Shown: positions 26,827-36,584 of the stretch, piece by piece | Numbering within the stretch: the first letter of the stretch is position 1 | Layout of the letters: each line of letters starts with the position of its first letter | From: an uncultured Kiloniellaceae bacterium | GTDB lineage: Bacteria; Pseudomonadota; Alphaproteobacteria; Kiloniellales; Kiloniellaceae | DNA: 64,000 bases | Reading direction: 5' to 3' | NCBI GenBank assembly: GCA_947493695.1 | Contig: CANLSF010000004.1 | Location: forward strand, 496,001 to 560,000 | Position numbers and translations under genes: made by a program | Notes under the pieces: generated by a model | Seen by the model: only the letters and a program-made list of their open reading frames with translations | Databases searched by the model: none | What the model was told of the DNA's origin: nothing

Positions 26827-27720
26827 TCACTTTTCCGCTTCAAGGACGCTTTTCCCAGGCCAAACAAAGGAATGAGCCTGTTGAAACTGCAGAGGTTTGG
26901 GCCGTTGGACAATTGGGACGCCCGAGATTTCCTTAATCAATTTTTCCAGCATTGCTGCGGAAAAATCCTCATAATCCGTCGCTGTGATAACAAAAGCCCC
27001 GGTGCCTCCAATCACATTGTACCGATAGTAAGTATCGATCGTGGGATCCTCGTTCAGAATAGCCAAACCGTTGATGGTAATCCCCGAATCGACGACCTGA
27101 TCCCGCACCCGCTCCGGCCGCGTGCCCTGATTGGTCCGTCCGTCCCCCGATACATCGATGACCTTTCGTCTGCCCGCATAGCTGTTCTTGTCGAACTGAC
27201 GGGCCGCAAAGGTCAGAGCACCACCAAGCGCAGTCCCTCCTCCAAACAGGAAGCGCGGCGTATTGTCGATTTCCTCAGCGAAGCGCTCAGCCGTCTCGCG
27301 GTCCTTCACCTCGAACCAGTCGATTGCCACAAGCTGCTTGCGGGCGTCCGACCACTGGACCATGGCCACCACAATGCCACGGTCTCCTGACGCCCGTATG
27401 GCACCGATGACCGCCTCGTTGCGAAAGGCCTGGGACATCCCCCGCATCTGAAGGTCGAACTCCTCCGATGAGACGCTGGAAGAGGTGTCGATTGCCAGAA
27501 TTAACTCCAGATCGACCGTTCTCTCCTGCGCTATCAGGCGAGAGGCGCCGGGTAAAGGCGCCGCAGCCGTCAGCACAGACGCGGCTATTCCAGCCAACGC
27601 CATACGCATTCCCGGCACAGCAGCGCGGGCAATCCAGGTTTTAAGGAAATTTATAAGCCGGTCTACCGAAGCAAAAGCTGCAGGGAAACGCCGGTCCGCC
27701 GAGTGTTTTCGTCGCGTCAT
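26827..27720 (-). CDS. DUF1194 protein with von Willebrand A-type domain
   Basis: 297 residues. A basic N-terminus and hydrophobic stretch (about 38-55) suggest export. A vWA-like domain begins LILAIDTSSSVS, giving the metal-ion-dependent adhesion motif DxSxS, and continues VIDVSGDGRTNQG and DYEDFSAAMLEKLIKEI. DUF1194 proteins are common in alphaproteobacteria and have no established function; metal-dependent protein binding is the usual vWA role. It begins 15 bases after the recJ stop and is probably the last gene of the alaC-hom-glpX-recJ run. Confidence 0.85.
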   Translation of the reverse strand: MTRRKHSADRRFPAAFASVDRLINFLKTWIARAAVPGMRMALAGIAASVLTAAAPLPGASRLIAQERTVDLELILAIDTSSSVSSEEFDLQMRGMSQAFRNEAVIGAIRASGDRGIVVAMVQWSDARKQLVAIDWFEVKDRETAERFAEEIDNTPRFLFGGGTALGGALTFAARQFDKNSYAGRRKVIDVSGDGRTNQGTRPERVRDQVVDSGITINGLAILNEDPTIDTYYRYNVIGGTGAFVITATDYEDFSAAMLEKLIKEISGVPIVQRPKPLQFQQAHSFVWPGKSVLEAEK

Positions 27721-27735
27721 ACCACGAGTGTAGAC

Positions 27736-29553
27736 TTATATGGATGCGGCGTCTTCGATAATGATCTGTACCGCATCACGACCGCTCCAACTGTCCAGCT
27801 TGAGCTTTCCTGCCACATGAAGCGGCAAGTTGCCGGGTTTCAACAGCAGTTCGCCCAGCGGATTGTCCAGAGCCCGGAACGCAATACCCTTGATCCGCTT
27901 GCCATCTAGCCCGACCAGACTGCAGCGCACATGATCCGCACCCACGACACTGGCGTTGGCGACCTGCACTGAGGACAACACAAAGCGGGGCTGCGGATTA
28001 CCCACGCCGAAAGGACCGCAACGCTCGATATCCTGCAGGAGTTCGGCGGTTGCGCCCCCGGGCTGAAGAGCGCCGTCGATCCCAAGAGAGGGAACAAAGT
28101 TAGCGGCTTCCAGTTGCGCGCCTATCCGCTCGTTCAGGAAAGCCTTGAGGGCGTCCAGACCGCCCGCAGCCACCGTAAGCCCCGCAGCCATGGGATGACC
28201 GCCGCCGTTGACAAGAAGTCCTGCCTGGCGCGCCGCAATGATAGTGGCTCCCAGATCCACCCCGGGAACCGATCGGCCGGAACCTTTGCCCAGGCCCTCG
28301 TCATCAAGCGCGATCACAACGGCCGGCGCGTTATAGCGGTCCTTGAGGCGGCTGGCGACGATGCCGATGACCCCGGGATGCCAGCCGGGCGCAGCCGCAA
28401 TGACGACACCGGCGCTTCCCTTGGCCTCAGCCTCCACCTGTTCGATTGCCTGATCCAGCACAACGGCTTCAAGTTCCCGGCGTTCGGTGTTGTGACGATC
28501 CAGGCGCGATGCGAGCTCTCGGGCCTGTGAGGCATCTTCCGTCGCCAGAAGCGTGGCGCCCAGGCACGCCTCCCCGACCCTGCCACCAGCATTAACACGC
28601 GGTCCCAACATAAAACCGAGATGAAAGCTGTCAGGGCGTTCGCTGAGCTTGGCTACATCGGAAAGAGCAACAATGCCCGTGTTCCTGCGCTGAGCCATCA
28701 CTTTCAGGCCCTGACTCACGAAAGCCCGGTTCAGACCATGGAGTGGAACCACATCGCAGACGGTGCCAAGAGCAACCAGGTCTAACCACTGCTTAAGATC
28801 GGGTTCGCTGATCCCTGCCTGCTGGAACCAGCCCGCGGTTCTCAAGCCGCGATTCAGGGCAACAATCAGCAAAAAGGTGACGCCAACCGCGGCGAGATGA
28901 CCACAGTCCGAGTCTTCGTCCTGCCGGTTGGGATTGACCACAGCGGTCGCCACGGGCAAACGGGGTTCAGCCGCATGGTGATCCACGACGATGACTTCGA
29001 GGCCTTGCGCGGCGGCGTCTTCGAGCGCATCGAAAGCGGTGATACCGCAATCGACCGTGATCACAACCGCAATGCCCTCGGACTTCAGTTGGCGCATAGC
29101 GCCGGCGTTGGGACCATAGCCCTCGGAAATCCGATCAGGAATATAGACCCGCAGATCAGCACCAGCCTCCTTCAGAAAACGCTGAAGCAGAGCCGATGAG
29201 GTTGCGCCGTCCACATCGTAGTCGCCAAAGACAGCGATACGCTCACCCTTGCGGATCGCCGTGACGAGACGGTCAACGGCGAGATCCATATCCCGCAGAT
29301 GCGAAGGGTCAGGCAAAAACTGGCGCAGCGTCGGGTTCAGATAGGCATCGGCATCCTCGAGACCGACATCTCGTGCCGCGAGTACCCGGCCAACGATTTC
29401 CGGCAAACCCAGACGTTGAGACAACGCGAGGCCGCGCCTGGGGTCAGCCAAGCGCTCCTCCCAGCGTTTCCCGGAAGCGGAATTTTCGACATTCAGAAAG
29501 CTGGCACGCGGCGCGAGCCGTTCCGACGTTTGCCCCGGTCCAACCTGCCCCAT
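27736..29553 (-). CDS. recJ: Single-stranded-DNA-specific exonuclease RecJ
   Basis: 605 residues, full length. A DHH phosphoesterase domain shows GDYDVDGATSS (110-120) and VDHHAAE near 191, and the DHHA1 part shows GGHPMAAG. A C-terminal OB-type region follows. RecJ degrades single-stranded DNA 5' to 3' in recombination and mismatch repair, using Mn2+/Mg2+. The start has AAAAGG just upstream and lies 13 bases after glpX, so it is cotranscribed. The hom-glpX-recJ order is a familiar alphaproteobacterial arrangement. Confidence 0.96.
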   Translation of the reverse strand: MGQVGPGQTSERLAPRASFLNVENSASGKRWEERLADPRRGLALSQRLGLPEIVGRVLAARDVGLEDADAYLNPTLRQFLPDPSHLRDMDLAVDRLVTAIRKGERIAVFGDYDVDGATSSALLQRFLKEAGADLRVYIPDRISEGYGPNAGAMRQLKSEGIAVVITVDCGITAFDALEDAAAQGLEVIVVDHHAAEPRLPVATAVVNPNRQDEDSDCGHLAAVGVTFLLIVALNRGLRTAGWFQQAGISEPDLKQWLDLVALGTVCDVVPLHGLNRAFVSQGLKVMAQRRNTGIVALSDVAKLSERPDSFHLGFMLGPRVNAGGRVGEACLGATLLATEDASQARELASRLDRHNTERRELEAVVLDQAIEQVEAEAKGSAGVVIAAAPGWHPGVIGIVASRLKDRYNAPAVVIALDDEGLGKGSGRSVPGVDLGATIIAARQAGLLVNGGGHPMAAGLTVAAGGLDALKAFLNERIGAQLEAANFVPSLGIDGALQPGGATAELLQDIERCGPFGVGNPQPRFVLSSVQVANASVVGADHVRCSLVGLDGKRIKGIAFRALDNPLGELLLKPGNLPLHVAGKLKLDSWSGRDAVQIIIEDAASI

Positions 29554-29566
29554 GCCTTTTCCTCTT

Positions 29567-30565
29567 CTATACGCCTAGCTTGTCGTACCAGGTCTTGCGG
29601 GTGAAATCATGCTGTGCCTCGACCATCCGAACGGTACCGGTCTTGGAGCGCATGACCATGGAATGCGTGGTCGCACCGCCGTGGTAGCGCCGCACACCGC
29701 GCAGCATGCTGCCGTCGGTTACACCGGTCGCCACGAACATAACATCGCCGCCCGCCAACTCGTCCAGCTGATACTTGCGATCGAAATCATCAATGCCCCA
29801 GCGACGACCGCGCTCGCGCTCATCTTCGTTCCGGAACACGAGTCGTCCCTGGAACTGCCCCCCGATACAGCGCAGGGCTGCAGCTGCAAGAACGCCTTCC
29901 GGAGCTCCACCAACACCCATGTAGAGATCAACGCCACTGTCCGGGCGGCTTGTTGCCATTGCACCGGAGACGTCACCATCGCCGATCAGCATGATGCGGG
30001 CGCCGGCGGCACGAACCTCAGCGATCAGATCGCTATGACGTGGGCGATCCAGAATGCAGACAACCAGGTCAGCGACATCGATTTTTTTCGCCTGAGCAAG
30101 GTTTTTCAGATTATTTGCCGGTGTCTCATCAAGATCGACAATGCCTTCAGGCAAACCACCACCCACAGCGATCTTGCTCATGTAAGTGTCCGGTGCGTTC
30201 AAGAAACCACCTGACTCGGCAAGTGCAATAACGGCAAGCGCGTTCGGGCCGCCCTTTGCGGTCAGTGTCGTGCCCTCGAGCGGATCAAGCGAGATATCGA
30301 TCTTCGGTCCGCCCTTGCCGACCTTTTCACCGATGTAAAGCATCGGGGCTTCATCACGTTCGCCTTCGCCAATCACGACGGTACCGTCGATCGCCAACTC
30401 GTTCAGGGACTCGCGCATCGCATTGACCGCCGCCTGGTCCGCAGCTTTTTCGTCGCCACGCCCCATCAGTCTTGACGCCGCAAGGGCTGCCGCCTCGGTT
30501 ACGCGAACCGTTTCAAGCGCGAGATTTCGATCCATTGCGCTCGCCGCTGCGTCGGATTTTGCCAT
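29567..30565 (-). CDS. glpX: Fructose-1,6-bisphosphatase class II
   Basis: 332 residues. It hydrolyses fructose 1,6-bisphosphate in gluconeogenesis. Metal and phosphate motifs are present: GEGERDEAPMLYIGE, SLDPLEGTT and the C-terminal GGATTHSMVM. The ATG at 30565 (MAKSDAAAS) was chosen because GGAG lies upstream; a longer frame begins seven codons earlier without a site. It lies between hom and recJ on the same strand. It could also act on sedoheptulose bisphosphate, as some class II enzymes do. Confidence 0.95.
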   Translation of the reverse strand: MAKSDAAASAMDRNLALETVRVTEAAALAASRLMGRGDEKAADQAAVNAMRESLNELAIDGTVVIGEGERDEAPMLYIGEKVGKGGPKIDISLDPLEGTTLTAKGGPNALAVIALAESGGFLNAPDTYMSKIAVGGGLPEGIVDLDETPANNLKNLAQAKKIDVADLVVCILDRPRHSDLIAEVRAAGARIMLIGDGDVSGAMATSRPDSGVDLYMGVGGAPEGVLAAAALRCIGGQFQGRLVFRNEDERERGRRWGIDDFDRKYQLDELAGGDVMFVATGVTDGSMLRGVRRYHGGATTHSMVMRSKTGTVRMVEAQHDFTRKTWYDKLGV

Positions 30566-30644
30566 TGTTCTTCTACTCCAATTCAATCTTAAACATTAAT
30601 CGCCCAGCCTCGGGCGTCGCCAAATCAAACCTACGCCGGTTCGA

Positions 30645-31937
30645 TTACAGCGATTCAATCCTGATCATGCGCGGTGTCTCAAGCACGGCCTCCATGCTTT
30701 CGATGCGCTTCAACGCACTCGTTATATGCTGCTGTGTCGTCGCATGCGTCGTAATCACCACCGGTACCGCCTCACCCGGCGCATGTCCGCGCTGCAACAT
30801 GGCTTCCATCGAGATTTCCTCGTCACGCAATGCGGCGGCAACATCAGCGATCACACCTGGACGATCGAGGACCATCAAGCGCACATAGTGGGATGAGACA
30901 TGCAGGGCCATCGATGCCCCCTCGCTCTTCGCCAATTGATGCGCCGGGATTGCAAAGGTAGGCAGTGTGCTACCGCGCGCAATATCCATCATATCCGCAA
31001 CCACGGCCGACGCGGTCGGTCCGGCGCCAGCTCCGGCGCCCTCCGAGAGAATGCGGCCAACAAAATCGCCTTCAGCAACCACGGCATTGAACACGCCTTC
31101 CACATTGGCGATCGGCGTCTCTTTCGCCACCATGCAGGGATGAACCCGCTGAAGAATGCCATCCGCTGATTGCTGCGCGATTCCAAGCAATTTGATCCGG
31201 TACCCCAGTTCCTCGGCGTAGGCGATATCCAGCGCAGAGACCTCGCGAATCCCCTCGATATAGACCGCATCGAAATCGACTTCACAACCGAAAGCGAGCG
31301 CTGTCAGGATCGCGAGCTTATGCGCGGCATCGACACCATCCACGTCAAAACTCGGGTCCGCCTCGGCATATCCCAGTTCCTGCGCTTCCTGAAGAACATC
31401 GCCAAAGTCGCGACCAGTCTCACGCATCGCCGAGAGGATGTAATTGCAGGTCCCGTTCAGAATTCCGTAAACCCGGTCAATGGCATTCCCGCCCAGACCT
31501 TCACGCAAGCTCTTGATGACCGGTATTCCACCGGCAACAGCGGCCTCATACCCCAGAAACACTCCGGCCTCTTCGGCAGCATGCGCAAGGGGTGAACCGT
31601 GATGCGCCAGGAGCGCCTTGTTCGCGGTGACGACGTGCTTACCCTCGGCAATTGCCGTCTCAACAACCTCTTTCGCGATTCCGTCCGATCCCCCGATCAA
31701 CTCGAGGACAACATCTATCTCCCCATCCGCCGCCATTTCCACAGCGTTATCGAACCAGCGTACAGCCGAGAGATCGACACCGCGATCCCGGGTTCGATCC
31801 CGCGCGGACACAGCGGTAACCTGAAATTCCCGGCCACAGCGTGCGGCAAGCAACTTACCGTGGGCTTCAATGATGCTGAGCGTGCCAGCGCCTACTGTTC
31901 CGAGGCCGGCGATACCAATACGCAGGGGTTTCGTCAC
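30645..31937 (-). CDS. hom: Homoserine dehydrogenase
   Basis: 430 residues with three parts: NAD(P)-binding domain starting LRIGIAGLGTVGAGTL, catalytic domain with GILNGTCNYILS and YAEADPSFDVDG, and a C-terminal ACT domain (about 350-430, YVRLMVLDRPGVIADV). It reduces aspartate semialdehyde to homoserine, the branch to threonine and methionine, and the ACT domain suggests threonine feedback. The start overlaps the aminotransferase stop by four bases (ATGA), so translation is coupled. Its product could feed the metY gene near 46 kb after acetylation. Confidence 0.97.
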   Translation of the reverse strand: MTKPLRIGIAGLGTVGAGTLSIIEAHGKLLAARCGREFQVTAVSARDRTRDRGVDLSAVRWFDNAVEMAADGEIDVVLELIGGSDGIAKEVVETAIAEGKHVVTANKALLAHHGSPLAHAAEEAGVFLGYEAAVAGGIPVIKSLREGLGGNAIDRVYGILNGTCNYILSAMRETGRDFGDVLQEAQELGYAEADPSFDVDGVDAAHKLAILTALAFGCEVDFDAVYIEGIREVSALDIAYAEELGYRIKLLGIAQQSADGILQRVHPCMVAKETPIANVEGVFNAVVAEGDFVGRILSEGAGAGAGPTASAVVADMMDIARGSTLPTFAIPAHQLAKSEGASMALHVSSHYVRLMVLDRPGVIADVAAALRDEEISMEAMLQRGHAPGEAVPVVITTHATTQQHITSALKRIESMEAVLETPRMIRIESL

Positions 31938-33154
31938 GATGCTATTTTCCGCTCTTCCATAAGGGTGCGCACTTTCTCAGAATCTTTGAACAGCGCTTTG
32001 ATGTTGCGAACCGCCTGTCGGGTCCGGTGTTCGTTTTCGACCAGGCCGAGGCGAACGTGACCGTCGCCATACTCACCGAATCCGACGCCCGGCGCGACGG
32101 CCACCTTGGCATGCTGCAGCAGGATTTTGGAGAACTCCAACGACCCCAGATCAGCGAACTCAGGCGGCAAAGGCGCCCAGGCAAACATGGTTGCGGGCGG
32201 GCTCGGAACTTCCCAGCCGGCGGCCTCCAGTCCGGTTATCAGAACATCCCGGCGGGATTTGTAACGGGCACGCATTTCGTCGATACAGCTTTGGTCGCCA
32301 TTCAGCGCCGTCGTGGCCGCAACCTGGATCGGGGTGAAGGCCCCGTAATCGACATAGGATTTCACCCTCGTCAGCGCAGCAACGAGTTTCTTGTTCCCGG
32401 TGCAGAAGCCGACACGCCATCCGGGCATCGAGTAGGTCTTGCTCAAAGAGGTGAATTCAACGGCGATATCTCTCGCGCCAGGCACCTGCAGGATAGAGGG
32501 CGGTGCCTCGTCCTCAAAATAGACCTCGGCGTAAGCCAGGTCAGAAATGATGTAGATTCCCTGACGGCGGCAGAAATCGACCACTTCGGCGTAAAAATCG
32601 AGGCCAACAACCTCCGCAGTGGGATTGGCCGGGTAGTTCAGGACCAGCGCTGTCGGTTTCGGGACCGAATGCTTCACGGCGCGCTCCAGCTGCGCCATGA
32701 AATCAAGACCATTGCCAACCGGCATACTTCGAATCGAGGCACCGGCAATGATGAAACCAAAGGCGTGGATAGGATAACTCGGGTTGGGAACCAGGATCAC
32801 ATCACCGGGCGAAGTGATCGCCTGCGCGAGGTTCGCAAGGCCTTCTTTCGAGCCGATCGTTACGCAAGTTTCGGTCTCGGGATCGATTTCCACGCCAAAC
32901 CGGCGCTGGTAGTAGCCTGCTAATGCCTTGCGCAAGCCCGGAATACCCCGCGAAGTCGAATAGCGATGTGTTCTCGGATCCTGCGCGGCCTCGACGAGCT
33001 TGGCGATCACATGTGGCGGTGGCGGCTGATCCGGATTTCCCATGCCGAAGTCGATGATATCCTCACCCGCGGCCCGGGCTTTTGCCTTTAGCGCGTTGAC
33101 CTCAGCAAAGACATAAGGCGGTAAGCGCTTGATTCGGTGAAATTCCTGCTCCAT
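31934..33154 (-). CDS. AlaC-like aminotransferase (class I, PLP)
   Basis: 406 residues. Strong resemblance to E. coli AlaC and to proteins annotated as LL-diaminopimelate aminotransferase: RIKRLPPYVFAEVN, GEDIIDFGMGNPDQP, YSTSRGIPGLRKA, IGSKEGLANL. The PLP lysine is in SLSKTYSMPGWRVGF. It probably moves amino groups among alanine, glutamate and related acids. It is the first gene of the minus-strand run and overlaps hom. The ATG at 33154 was preferred to a TTG eight codons upstream. The exact substrate is uncertain. Confidence 0.9.
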   Translation of the reverse strand: MEQEFHRIKRLPPYVFAEVNALKAKARAAGEDIIDFGMGNPDQPPPPHVIAKLVEAAQDPRTHRYSTSRGIPGLRKALAGYYQRRFGVEIDPETETCVTIGSKEGLANLAQAITSPGDVILVPNPSYPIHAFGFIIAGASIRSMPVGNGLDFMAQLERAVKHSVPKPTALVLNYPANPTAEVVGLDFYAEVVDFCRRQGIYIISDLAYAEVYFEDEAPPSILQVPGARDIAVEFTSLSKTYSMPGWRVGFCTGNKKLVAALTRVKSYVDYGAFTPIQVAATTALNGDQSCIDEMRARYKSRRDVLITGLEAAGWEVPSPPATMFAWAPLPPEFADLGSLEFSKILLQHAKVAVAPGVGFGEYGDGHVRLGLVENEHRTRQAVRNIKALFKDSEKVRTLMEERKIAS

Positions 33155-33289
33155 CTCGAACTCTTGGGAAAATGCCAATCCACGGCGTTAGATCAGAAAA
33201 GGCCAGCCTGAATCAGGCGGAAAGCCCCCTTCAGAGCTCTATCCGCCGCTTAAAAGCTGCCAACGTCCCGCTTTTTAGCGCTCCGCAGC

Positions 33290-34534
33290 CTAATATGCCA
33301 GATAGATCTCAGCACGGCGGTTACCGGCTTCGCCTGTGGGCATGAATTCGTGGAAAACCGGCTGATTGTCTGCACGGGCTTCTGTCACCACCTGCCCTGC
33401 CGGCACGCCCAGTCTCTTGAGGGCCTTGGCAACCGAATCAGCACGTTGAAGTGACGTTTCCAGATTGACGACACGGTGGTTGACCGCATCAGTCGAACCG
33501 GTGCGTGAGCTCGAATGTCCGATCACCAGGATCCGCGCATTGTTCTCCCGCTGGATTGCCACAACGTCACGCAGAACCTTCATATCGTTCCGGTCCAGCC
33601 CCGTCGAACCGTGCCCGAAGTAGATCACGGCTGTCAGCTGTCCTGCGGCACTGGGGATGGCAGCGCCTGGGGCGCCTGGAACCTGTGCTCGTGCCGCGGT
33701 TTGCGCCTGTTGTCCACGCGGGGCTGTAGCGTTGCTCGAGCTGCCCGGCAGTTGATAGCGCGGGGGTTCAAAAGTCGGCGGCACATAGTCGGATGCTGTG
33801 TTGTCAGCCGAACGCGCCGGAAAGGCCGGTGGCAGATCCGAACCGGATGCTGCTGCGGGCGCTGGCGCCTTTGGTGCCGGGGCTTTCGGCGCCGAGGTTG
33901 TCGTTGCTGCGGGTGCCGGGGTCGGCGCGGAAGAAACGGCTGTACCTGGCGCAGCAGGTGTTGGTGGCGGTGGTGGCGGAGCGGCTGGTGCTGCTGCACG
34001 TGCCGAAGCTGCGGGCGCTGGCGTAGTCGCAGGTGCTGGAGCAGCGGGCGCTGGAGCAGCAGGAGCGGCCTGTCTCTCTGGGGCAGGTGCAGGTTGCGTG
34101 GGCGGAGCGGCCGGTGTTTGCGTGCTGGCAGGCGCAGGAGGCGCTGCGGGCGTTCTTCTCACTGCTGGTGGTGGAGGCGCCGCCGGAGGGATAAGGGTCG
34201 ACTCGGCGGTCAGGGACTGATCGCTGTAGCGCGCGTTCGAACGATCCGCAGAGAGCCCCTCACTCAAGGTTTCACGCGAAGCCTGCGAAGAGGTCTGTGG
34301 CGATTCGCCCGGAACACTCGATAAATTCGGAAAACCCTCGGCCGGTTCGACACCATCCGGTGCCGGTGATGTTGCCGCAGGCTCATCGTCGCTCGAGAAG
34401 ATTTCTCCGGGATCGGCCCAGTCAGGCGCGGAAGAGCAGCCTGTCAGAATCACGGCGACCGCCATCATTGCAGCGCTTCTGCACCACAGGTTACGGCGCT
34501 TGTCTTCGAACGTATTATCGCTGGCCATAGTCAT
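33290..34534 (-). CDS. OmpA-family lipoprotein with long Pro/Ala-rich linker
   Basis: 414 residues. The lipobox LTGCSS makes Cys33 the lipidated residue. Residues about 110-290 are almost wholly Ala/Pro/Thr, a likely extended linker. The C-terminal OmpA/MotB peptidoglycan-binding domain (about 300-414) has VIYFGHGSTGL, ILVIGHSSSRTG, ADSVAKALKRLGV and GNRRAEIYLAY. It probably tethers the outer membrane to the wall across a wide periplasm. It is divergent from phaC. The opposite strand of the linker carries long open frames that are artefacts of base composition. Confidence 0.88.
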   Translation of the reverse strand: MTMASDNTFEDKRRNLWCRSAAMMAVAVILTGCSSAPDWADPGEIFSSDDEPAATSPAPDGVEPAEGFPNLSSVPGESPQTSSQASRETLSEGLSADRSNARYSDQSLTAESTLIPPAAPPPPAVRRTPAAPPAPASTQTPAAPPTQPAPAPERQAAPAAPAPAAPAPATTPAPAASARAAAPAAPPPPPPTPAAPGTAVSSAPTPAPAATTTSAPKAPAPKAPAPAAASGSDLPPAFPARSADNTASDYVPPTFEPPRYQLPGSSSNATAPRGQQAQTAARAQVPGAPGAAIPSAAGQLTAVIYFGHGSTGLDRNDMKVLRDVVAIQRENNARILVIGHSSSRTGSTDAVNHRVVNLETSLQRADSVAKALKRLGVPAGQVVTEARADNQPVFHEFMPTGEAGNRRAEIYLAY

Positions 34535-34772
34535 ATTCCAGCCTTATCCCCCAGATCCATCACACACAACCGGCGCAAACTCAGCCCTTATAGCGTCACG
34601 AAGCTTTAAAAATCTACAACAAGCATTGTTCGTACCCCTACGGGCCGGGTAGAAGCTATCGTTCTCGATTTGAATAAGCATATCTTTCATCGCAGCGCTG
34701 CATGAGAGGTATTATAACAATAGCTGTTACACCGCTTTACGTTCGATTCGCAGGAATCATAGGCAAGGCTTC

Positions 34773-36575
34773 ATGGTTGAGCAACCGTCGGGCACCAGCA
34801 CCCCAGAAGAAACACAGGATCTCGCGGCGACGCTCGGGCAGATTGCCGAGCAAAGCAGTGAGATGGTCAGTGATTTTCTGAAAGATAATTACGGCATCGA
34901 TTATGCCACCCAGATTGATCCCCTGAACATCGGCGGTGCGTTCCTGGAATTGACCACACGCCTGATGACCAATCCGGCGATACTGGTCCAGGCACAGATG
35001 TCACTGTGGAAAAGCCACATGGACCTCTGGCAATCCACAACACGCCGCATGATGGGCCAGGAGGTCGAACCGACAATCGCACCGGACCACCACGACCGCC
35101 GGTTCAAGGATGAAGCCTGGCAGGACAATGAACTCTTCGACTATATCAAACAGTCCTACCTGCTCAGTGCCAGATGGCTCCGCTCGACAGTTCAGACTCT
35201 GCATGGCAAGGACGAGCACGAAGCGGAGAAGATCGACTTCTTCACCCGGCAATTCGTCGATGCACTGGCCCCCTCGAATTTTCTGGTCACCAACCCCGAA
35301 GTCCTGCGCGCCACTATGGAAAGCGGTGGCCAGAACCTTTTAAAGGGCCTGGAGCACCTGCTTCATGACCTCAGGCGCGGTGGAGGTCAGCTCAAGATCA
35401 GCATGACCGACGACGAGGCATTTGCCCTCGGGGGTAATGTTGCTATCACACCGGGCAAAGTTGTCTTTCAGAACGACTTGATGCAGTTGATTCAATACAG
35501 CCCGGCCACCGAAAAGGTCGCTGCGCGCCCGGTTCTGATCGTGCCGCCCTGGATCAACAAGTACTACATCCTGGATCTCAGACCCGATAATTCCTTTATC
35601 CGTTGGATGGTCGATCAGGGACAAACCGTCTTCTGTATTTCCTGGGTCAATCCGGATGAGACCCTGGCCCAGAAAAGCTTCGAGGATTACATGTTCGAGG
35701 GTCCGCTCGCGGCCATCGACATCATTCAGAAAGCTACGGGTCAGAAGGACGTAAACGCCATCGGATATTGCCTGGGCGGTACACTTCTCTCTGTCACACT
35801 TGCTTACCTCGCGGCGAAGAAGAAACCGCTGGTGAATTCAGCGACCTTTATCGCCACCCTGACGGATTTTTCCGAACCGGGCGAACTCGGTGTGTTTATC
35901 GACGAGGAACAGGTAGCCCTGCTCGAGGAAAAGATGGCCGAACAGGGTTATCTGGACGGCAAGGAAATGGCGGCGACCTTTAATCTGCTGCGCGCCAATG
36001 ATCTCATCTGGTCCTTCGTCGTGAATAACTATCTTCTCGGTAAGGAGCCCTTCCCCTTCGACCTGCTGTACTGGAATGAAGACGCGACCCGCATGCCGGC
36101 AGCAATGCATTCCTTTTATCTTCGAAAGATGTATCTGGAGAACCTGCTCGCCGTCCCGGGGGGCGTAACTCTCGGCGGCGTTCCCATCGATCTGGCAAAG
36201 ATCGAAACACCCGTCTATATGGTCTCCGCCAAGGAAGATCACATCGCCCCTTGGCGCTCGACCTATCTCGCCGTGGATCTCTTCAATGGGCCGGTGCACT
36301 TCGTTCTGACCGCGGCAGGACATGTCGCCGGTGTGGTCAATCCGCCCGAGACCAGCAAGTATGCCTACTGGACCAACAGCCGGCGCGCCAAGCATCCTGA
36401 AACCTGGTATAAAAACGCTAAAAAACACAAGGGCTCCTGGTGGAGCGATTGGGCCCGTTGGCTCCACAAGCACCAGGGTAAAGACGTTCCTGCGCGCAAC
36501 CCTGGCGACGGCAAGGTAAAAGCCATCGAGGATGCACCGGGCAGTTACGTCAAGGTCAGTGCAAAAGCCTCGTAG
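34773..36575 (+). CDS. phaC: Class I poly(3-hydroxyalkanoate) polymerase
   Basis: 600 residues, normal for class I PhaC. It polymerises (R)-3-hydroxyacyl-CoA into storage granules. An N-terminal PhaC_N domain is followed by an alpha/beta hydrolase core with nucleophile Cys333 in GYCLGGT, Asp489 in KEDHIAPW and His517 in AAGHVAGVVNPP. All three catalytic residues are present. No phasin, phaR, phaA or phaB gene is adjacent; a PHA depolymerase is encoded 20 kb away at 56224. It is monocistronic, ending against the gamma-carbonic anhydrase gene. Confidence 0.97.
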   Translation: MVEQPSGTSTPEETQDLAATLGQIAEQSSEMVSDFLKDNYGIDYATQIDPLNIGGAFLELTTRLMTNPAILVQAQMSLWKSHMDLWQSTTRRMMGQEVEPTIAPDHHDRRFKDEAWQDNELFDYIKQSYLLSARWLRSTVQTLHGKDEHEAEKIDFFTRQFVDALAPSNFLVTNPEVLRATMESGGQNLLKGLEHLLHDLRRGGGQLKISMTDDEAFALGGNVAITPGKVVFQNDLMQLIQYSPATEKVAARPVLIVPPWINKYYILDLRPDNSFIRWMVDQGQTVFCISWVNPDETLAQKSFEDYMFEGPLAAIDIIQKATGQKDVNAIGYCLGGTLLSVTLAYLAAKKKPLVNSATFIATLTDFSEPGELGVFIDEEQVALLEEKMAEQGYLDGKEMAATFNLLRANDLIWSFVVNNYLLGKEPFPFDLLYWNEDATRMPAAMHSFYLRKMYLENLLAVPGGVTLGGVPIDLAKIETPVYMVSAKEDHIAPWRSTYLAVDLFNGPVHFVLTAAGHVAGVVNPPETSKYAYWTNSRRAKHPETWYKNAKKHKGSWWSDWARWLHKHQGKDVPARNPGDGKVKAIEDAPGSYVKVSAKAS

Positions 36576-36584
36576 CGCTAAACC

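Noticed and set aside
32027-32923. 298-codon plus-strand frame opposite the AlaC-like gene
   Set aside because: Lacks any family feature and overlaps a full aminotransferase.
33515-34324. Long plus-strand frames (up to 269 codons) opposite the OmpA lipoprotein
   Set aside because: They consist almost only of Arg/Cys/Gly/Trp or Ala/Gly, mirroring the Pro/Ala linker on the other strand; the lipoprotein has a signal and a recognisable domain.
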